Positions 57,463-64,000 of a stretch of DNA of 64,000 nt are shown here, piece after piece. The stretch comes from Pempheris klunzingeri (Eukaryota; Chordata; Actinopteri; Acropomatiformes; Pempheridae). Position 1 is the first letter of the stretch. Every line of letters starts with the position of its first letter. The notes under the pieces are model-generated. The model searched no databases and was not told where the DNA came from. It saw nothing but the letters and a program-made list of their open reading frames with translations. The position numbers and the translations under genes were made by a program. Location of the stretch: NCBI RefSeq assembly GCF_042242105.1, contig NC_092026.1, positions 21,602,691 through 21,666,690 on the forward strand, written 5' to 3'.

Positions 57463-60400
57463 ATGAAGACAGGCTCCCAAATCCGCCTGTTACTGTGGAA
57501 GAACTGGACCCTCCGCAAGAGACAGAAGGTATTATTGTTAATGTGAATGGGGTTGGACAAAAACCATAGACACACCAATCCTCATAATGCAATTAATACT
57601 CTGAAAGAGTTCCAACGTAAGAGGAAAAAGACTTCTTGTATTGTATTTGTGTTCCAATTGCTCTTCTGTGTATTTAACTCCCACTTTACTAGGTCCGCTT
57701 CCTGATTGAGATCTGCTGGCCAGTGTTGTTATTCATTGGTTTGGTGTGGCTGAGGAAGGCCAATCCACTGTACCAACAACATGAATGTAAGGATAAAACA
57801 ACAAATTACTTTAGTGATGTCTTTATTAGAGTTCCTTTCACAGAGAGAACAACACATGTTAACCCTTTGATGTCTGATGTCTGTTTCTCCAGGTCATTTT
57901 CCCAACAAGGCCATGCCTTCAGCAGGGATTCTGCCCTGGATCCAGGGCATCTTCTGCAATGCCAACAACCCCTGCTTCAGATATCCAACCAGTGGAGAGT
58001 CTCCAGGCGTTGTCTCCAACTACAACAACTCAGTGTAAGCCTGATTATAGCACTCTTAAACCTCTTAAACTTCAGCTGCAGCAGAAACATCATATAACTG
58101 TGATTTCTCGAATTGTTCACCATCACTTACGTATCTACATTTAAAAAAATTGTTACTGATGATATGATGCGGTTACATAAAATTAGATGATGTATCACAA
58201 CATTCCAGTTAATTTAGAGGAGTTAATAAATTAGATTCATTCAGTTTTTTTTTTGTTTGTTTGTTCCAGATTGGCGCGGTTCTATGTTGATGTCCAGGAG
58301 CTTCTGCTCAATGACACAGAGGTCCAGCAGCTTGGCCGTCTTTGGCATGAAATGTCGTCTTTCTCAGACTTCATGGACACGCTACGCAACAACCCATCTG
58401 TTATGTCAGGTAAAGGGCAAATGTGAGAAATGGCTCAGACAGTTGCACTTCTCTTGAGAATAAAACGGTTGGTAAAAGCTTTTTTTTTTTCAACTCAAGA
58501 AAAAAAACTGATGGCACAAATCAGCTGTCTTTGATTGCAGCTTTGTGGCATTGAAAACCAAAGCTGGACTTGAGTTTTGAGTTTTAATTATGAACTCTCA
58601 TTTTAACCTGACAGGAAACGTTAGCTACAATCAGAACTTTACCTTCTTGCCTTGTTGTTGTTTGCACATCCTCTTTCTGTTGGTGTTTCGGCTCCTGTGT
58701 TCTTCATAACACCTCCTCACTTTCTCTTTCGACAGAAATTCTCTGTCAGACTTTCAATTTCTCAGTTTTGTTTACCTTTTTGCAAAATGAGTTGCTTTAC
58801 ATTGGCACTGTTCACCATCATTTGAGATGTCAGATGGTGCATTTACATAATCACTTACCCACATTACGAAAGCATGACAGCTACACAAAGGTGTATCCAG
58901 GATACTGATGAATGAACTGCCTTTTCCCTTCACTCTTATTCCCTTTTCCTCTTATTCTCCGGTAATATTCACTTTATTGAGGTATGCACAGGGCCGGTCA
59001 TGACTGGGTCATAAGCTTATTCTTAACAATACCTCAATCGAAATTAACCTAAGCAGGGGTATGGTTATAAACGCACATCCTCTTGCTCATAGACTTTACC
59101 TGAAACATCAAATTCCTGACAATCCTGTCTTACTGTGAATCATTTCCTCCTCGTAGTCCACGCTGGTCGGGTCAATGTAGTATTTAGTGCTTCTGACTTT
59201 TCACAATCTCTGCTCTTGATTGTTCCTCCAGGCCGTGGGCTGAAGATAGAGGATATTCTGAAGGATGACGAGGTTCTCACAGCCTTCCTCTTGCGAGACG
59301 CCGGCCTGTCGGACTCTATAGTTCACCAGCTCGTCAACGCAAGACTAAGACTAGAGCAGGTGCTGTATTTTCACATATTGTTGTATATGAGATATTCTAA
59401 TGATATTCGAGACATCCCACACTAAATCCAGCATTCCTTTCACTTCACATCCCCCAGTTTGCCTTTGGTATCCCAGACCTGCAGCTGAAAGACATAGCCT
59501 GCAGCCAGGCCCTGCTGGAGCGCTTCATCATCTTCCCCAGTCGCATGGGGCTCCACGGGGTCCGCAACGCCATGTGTGCCCTCAGCCAGCAAAGGCTGCA
59601 GAAAATAGAAGACATCCTCTACGCTAATCTGGACTTCTTCAAAATGTTCAAACTGGTGAGTTCTTTGAACAAGTGTTTTGAATGTCTGCACGTCAAATTA
59701 ATATCAGTTGTATCATAAATGTAAAAAGGGTGAAGCTCCTTGTTTTACATTTATTCTTTCCTCCCTCTTCTTGCCACTTTTCTATTTTTCTTAGTTATGG
59801 TCACTTGAATGTATTATTTTGGAAATCATCTTTTCCACTCACATTGTCGTCATTATTTCCTCTAAAGGTGGTTTGAAAAAATGATGTCCCTCTTCCTGTC
59901 CTGGCAGTGAAGGCCACAGAGGCTGCCAGTCTTCTTGTCTTTGTTTACAGTAAATTAACTCATTTCCCAGAATTGCCAGTTATGCTGCCATTCTTGATAA
60001 TTTCCCATTACAGCCGGGCACAGTAGCGTTTAACAAATGTCTCTTAATCAGGGCTAAATGGAGCATTTGTTGAGGACTATTTTCAGCAGAGGGGTAATAC
60101 ACATGGTCTAGAGAGCATTTCTGGCACGGTTTACATGTGATCGAGTCAAAATAAACTACAGTGTGTGTTGACTCATTGTAATGAGTGAACACGTTACCCA
60201 AGTGCAACAGTGTTGGCACACTGATGTGTTTTTAACAGCTTTTGGACAATGGACCCCCAAGTGTTGGATCAATGCATTGTTTGTTTTGGTCTTTTTAATG
60301 GGATTTGCTGATGATAAGAAACTGATGCAGTATCATCAGACAGAGAGTGCAGATGGATGGTTACATAGAATATGAAACCTGAGTTTGTTCCAGTGCAATC

Positions 60401-63311
60401 AGCCCTTTTAAGTCTGTCAGCATTGACCTTTTAACAGTCGCAAATTTAAAAGGGCATTTACCAGAAGTAGCTAATGGAGAGGAAGACATGCCCCGCTCAA
60501 GTCCAGGGAACAGTTTGTCCACTGGTCTGGGAATACCTACTGCAGCTGGACTTTTTCACAATAACATCAGCTAAGTTGATATTGTGATATTGGACTAATC
60601 ACAACTGCTCTGGCTAACATTTGGATTGATGTATGAGATGTGCTTCCTTGTGATTGTAAAATGTGTTGGTGTTGGCTTTGTGCTCAGAATGGTGAATTAT
60701 TGTTGTGAATCGTGGCATGATGTCAGAGGACTCACTGATGGCTCAATGTAAAGCTGGTGATGATGTCACGACTGCATGTGAGGCCCGGTGGCCGATTCCC
60801 GGCTTGTAGGTGACTCTGCCAGACCTGCTCGCTCAGTTGCCGGCTTTATTTGGGTCTCGGAATAAACAACAGGCAACAGAGCTTTTCCCCTTGAGTGACA
60901 CGACAAGATTAAAGAAAATTAGCTTTAAAGGAGAGCAGATACATCACCACACCGGACTATTAAAGCTTTTTCCCCTCGACCACCTCCAGTTCTTTCTAGC
61001 TGTGTGTTCAGGTTCAGCCTGAGTGAGTCAGGTGACTGGCTCAAGTCAGGTGTTGGCATGGCATTATCCCTCTTGGCCTGTTTCTATAATGGGCTTATGT
61101 AGACCCCGTCTGCAGCCTGTGAGGTATTCCGTAAGACGCCATGCTGCGCCGCGTATAAATACATTACCAACATGTGCCAGTCTGAAGGGTTCAGTGAACA
61201 TGGCTGCCAGCTTCTCTGGTTGCTAGAAAACTGACAGTTGGACTGAAACAGCAAGAGCAGATTGTCTATCCGTACCATTGTCCGTACAGTTGCTCGTCCA
61301 TCTGTCCGTCTGTGTGTCCGTCCGTTCCAATCTTGGTCACTGTGACCTCACAGTCACACGCTGTGGTCCCATTCTCAGGAACACATAACATTTGGCACAA
61401 ACGTTCACTTGGCCTGAAGGATGAACTGGCAAGAATTTGGTGGTCAGAGCTCAAAGGTCAGCTTTACTGTGACTAACTTTATAATGCTCTGCAAACACAC
61501 TTTTCCAGCAATTACTCAGCACCCCAATTGAGGAACAGAAGGGAAGATTGTGACCATATTTCACATTTGGTCGAATACCGAATTGGTGAATTGGTAACAA
61601 TCTAGTTATTTAAACACTCAAATCATCTGCTCCGTGCAGGTTTGATCAGATTTGACTAAAAATAGCCAAACAACCAACTGATTCCTCACTTTGATTAGCA
61701 CACTAAACTATTTAACGTCACCTTTTTCCAAATGAGCCCCGGCCCGCCTCAAACTGTTCCAATTTTAGAAGCGAGGAAGGATTTTCTTGCATTACGTCAC
61801 CGATGTCCAAGGTGCATGAAGAGATCAAAACTCCAGCAACATTTCACATTACAAATGTTCTTTGTAATGTTTTTTATGATGACCTTGATGAAGACCACTG
61901 CTCTCCCTTCACTAGAAAACTGTAGATTTTTGTAGGATCCCATCAGCCATAATATGAGGCTGATAAAAATCTAATAAATGCAATATTCAACATCACGGGC
62001 TCATAGAAGCATTTTGAACATGACATATATACAAAGGGTGGACAGAATCACAATATGATGCAATCGCTTTAGGTACTTTGTTTACTTTGAACTTACACAT
62101 ATTGGTAACATCTCTATTAATTAGGAGAGAAATATGAGTTTCTTGACGCACACACCAAGTGTACGTATAGTTGTCTGAAGTCTATATAAGAGGGGAAGAA
62201 GCATCTTAGTGGTGATCTGTGCATTTAACTCATCGGCTTTGTTAAGTTTAAAGCCCATTACCACATTGACCTCTGCCTTGTAACAACATAACTCCACTTG
62301 TTACGCTCCCCGGCTCCCTTCTCCCATCCACCTCTCAACACCCTTCCTTCCCATTCTCTCGCTTTCTCTCTTTCCCCCGCACCGCCTCCCTCCTTCCTTC
62401 GCTCATTGAAATGCAAGCGCGAGGAATGTGAGAGGAAGGATATCACATGTGCGTGTTTGTCTTTATGTTCAGGGTTTCCGTAGCCCTCAGCACTCTGCCC
62501 CGACCAGGCCTTCTCTAACACTTACTGCTAATGGTTTCTCAAGAAAACAAAGTCACTGAAGGAGGTTTAAGGGAGAGCAAATTAATGGATTTCAAGAGAT
62601 GAGACCAAATGTTGTGGGACAAGAAAGGAAAGCCACATAGAAAGTGGGATGTGGTTTATAGCTCAGCAGGTTGATAAAGTCTGTGTAAAGTGAGCAAAAG
62701 TGGTTTCTGCTCAGTAACAAACATTTCTTGGAAGCATCCAGTTTCCAGCACTTTAGGGTTGCTGTTTAACTGGTTTCTTGCCAGATATGAATGTGTTCAT
62801 TTGTCTAAAGGCATCATGGGACACAATTTAAAAACATCAGCGATGGTCATATCATACAAAAAACAAAGAGCAAATTGTGTTTAATCTCTCATTTTATCTG
62901 TACTCATCTAGTTTTGAAAACACTGTATGAATATTGTTCCCTTGACTGACGCATCTTGTGATTTTGTCTCCTCAGATGCCTCAGGTCATGGACAGCAGCT
63001 CCAAAGGGATTGACCTGCACTTCTGGGGTCGGGTTCTTAAGGAGGCATCGGACAAGATCCAAGTTGTAAGTTTTCCAAAGTCCATCTGTCCCCTCCGCTC
63101 CTGCTCCTCTCCTCTTGTGTTTCGGTCCTGCAGGATCCAGGACGCTCCAGTATTTTTAGCCCTGCAGGAAGCTTGCCTCTTCCGCTGCTCCCAGTTTGAG
63201 AATCGCTCAGAGAGGAGGCTGAGTGATGGGCTCTACAATGTGGGGCGTACATGTCTTTGTGGGCTCACGTCATAGATCTGTGAGGGGGTGTGTGCATTCA
63301 TGTATATGTAT

Positions 63312-63350
<39 letters not shown>

Positions 63351-63713
63351 TCCGAATTAGTATGTCACTATACCAACTGGAAAAGAGCCTAATCATAAAT
63401 TCACATACCAACATTAATGAAAAAAATAATGTTGATATACTGTAGTTCTATTATGTTATATTACTATATATATGTATATTTTAATTTTCTTGTATAATAT
63501 TTTTCTAACATTGATGAAGTTCTACACAGAATAAGGTGGAAAAGTCAGTATCTGCAATCCCATGAAAACTGCTGGTGAAGATTAATTAACACACACACAC
63601 ACACACACAAAGAGAAAAATAAGATGACTGGGATTGTGTTGTGTGATTCGGCACGTTCACTGTATGCCCCAGGCAAGGGGTAGAGTATCCCATCATCACC
63701 TTAGCCAGGGTGT

Positions 63714-63757
<44 letters not shown>

Positions 63758-64000
63758 GACAGGGGTGTCGGGGGAGAGGGAGACATTCCTGAGAGGTGAC
63801 ACATCCTGTAGGTGGGACCCTCGTATCACCGCGGTGACAGAAAGGCGAGCCAAATGCTCTCATCACCCACCTCTGCTTCCTTTCAATTTAGCCAAGCGAG
63901 TGTGTGTGTTTGTGTGAACAAATAAATAAGAAAAGGGAGGAAGAGGGAGTGAGTGCGAAATAAATCAGGGGTGTGTTTAAAGCATGCGTATGTGTGCGTA
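57463..64000 (+). CDS. abca4: ABCA4 retinal lipid-importing ABC transporter, exons 1-7 (residues 1-286), partial
   Basis: Exons 57463-57528, 57693-57786, 57893-58034, 58270-58409, 59232-59359, 59458-59655 and 62976-63065 join in frame. Cumulative lengths 66, 160, 302, 442, 570, 768 and 858 equal the human ABCA4 exon ends, so the gene structure is fully conserved. The protein sits in photoreceptor disc membranes and flips N-retinylidene-phosphatidylethanolamine to the cytoplasm. Seen here are the cytoplasmic start [17 protein letters not shown], the first membrane span (about 23-42) and part of the first exocytoplasmic domain. C54, C75 and C81 occupy the disulfide positions of the human protein, and N98 keeps its NNS glycosylation site. 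ABCA1 is excluded by motifs such as [16 protein letters not shown] and NWTLRKRQK. The remaining exons, with both nucleotide-binding domains, lie past the window end. Fish often have two abca4 copies. Confidence 0.95.
59656..62975 (+). other. abca4 intron 6, 3.3 kb
   Basis: No exon. A dispersed repeat lies at about 61290-61575; the rest is unremarkable, apart from a CT-rich patch at about 62310-62400. Confidence 0.5.
61290..61575 (+). repeat. Dispersed teleost repeat fragment, family C
   Basis: 'ccaatcttggtcactgtgac', 'acataacatttggcacaaac', 'gttcacttggcctgaaggat' and 'gaatttggtggtcagagctc' match a fish repeat I recall by its 'ggtcaaaggtcaaggtcactgtgacctcac' style units (quoted in part). Family name uncertain. 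Confidence 0.5.
63315..63348 (+). repeat. (GT)n microsatellite
   Basis: About 34 bases of pure GT repeat in abca4 intron 7. Confidence 0.95.
63590..63609 (+). repeat. (AC)n microsatellite
   Basis: About 20 bases of AC repeat in abca4 intron 7. Confidence 0.9.
63715..63755 (+). repeat. (GA)n microsatellite
   Basis: About 40 bases of GA repeat in abca4 intron 7. Confidence 0.95.

Larger units (their letters stand above)
63066..64000 (+). other. Start of abca4 intron 7
   Basis: No exon. It contains three dinucleotide repeats listed separately. The intron continues beyond the window. Confidence 0.6.

Overview
This window is vertebrate nuclear DNA, almost certainly from a ray-finned fish and probably a percomorph. 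The support is multi-exon genes with GT-AG introns, proteins that match known vertebrate families exon by exon, many (GT)n microsatellites, and scraps of repeat families that are common in teleost genomes. There is no operon, CRISPR array, phage or bacterial defence system. I found no novel multi-gene system; the value lies in six animal genes, their exon structures and some unusual regulatory or repeat context.

Layout, left to right. (1) 474-566 (+) is the last coding exon of rheb, ending in a CAAX box; its earlier exons lie outside the window. (2) 3402-2378 (-) is a small three-exon Ly6/three-finger gene encoding a 92-residue secreted protein, with a TATA box. (3) 5378-7494 (+) is gamma-N crystallin (crygn), four exons, 183 aa. 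(4) 10529-20053 (+) is activin receptor type IIB (acvr2b), eleven coding exons, 514 aa, followed by a long 3' UTR. (5) 25583-54117 (+) is arhgap29 (F-BAR, C1, RhoGAP), 21 coding exons, about 1393 aa, with a 12-kb first coding intron. (6) 57463 to beyond the window end (+) is abca4, the retinal ABC transporter; exons 1-7 (residues 1-286) are present.

The genes are independent and do not form a pathway. Two links match human gene order: RHEB next to CRYGN, and ARHGAP29 next to ABCA4. acvr2b lies between these two blocks, which suggests a rearrangement in the fish lineage. The Ly6 gene is inserted between rheb and crygn.

Non-coding DNA holds many microsatellites, one tRNA-derived SINE remnant, an L2-like LINE tail, a MITE-like element with visible terminal inverted repeats, and at least four or five decayed copies of a second inverted-repeat family. 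Repeat family assignments rest on recalled sequence patterns and were not tested by search. Exon boundaries were read by hand from AG/GT sites, reading frame and protein similarity.
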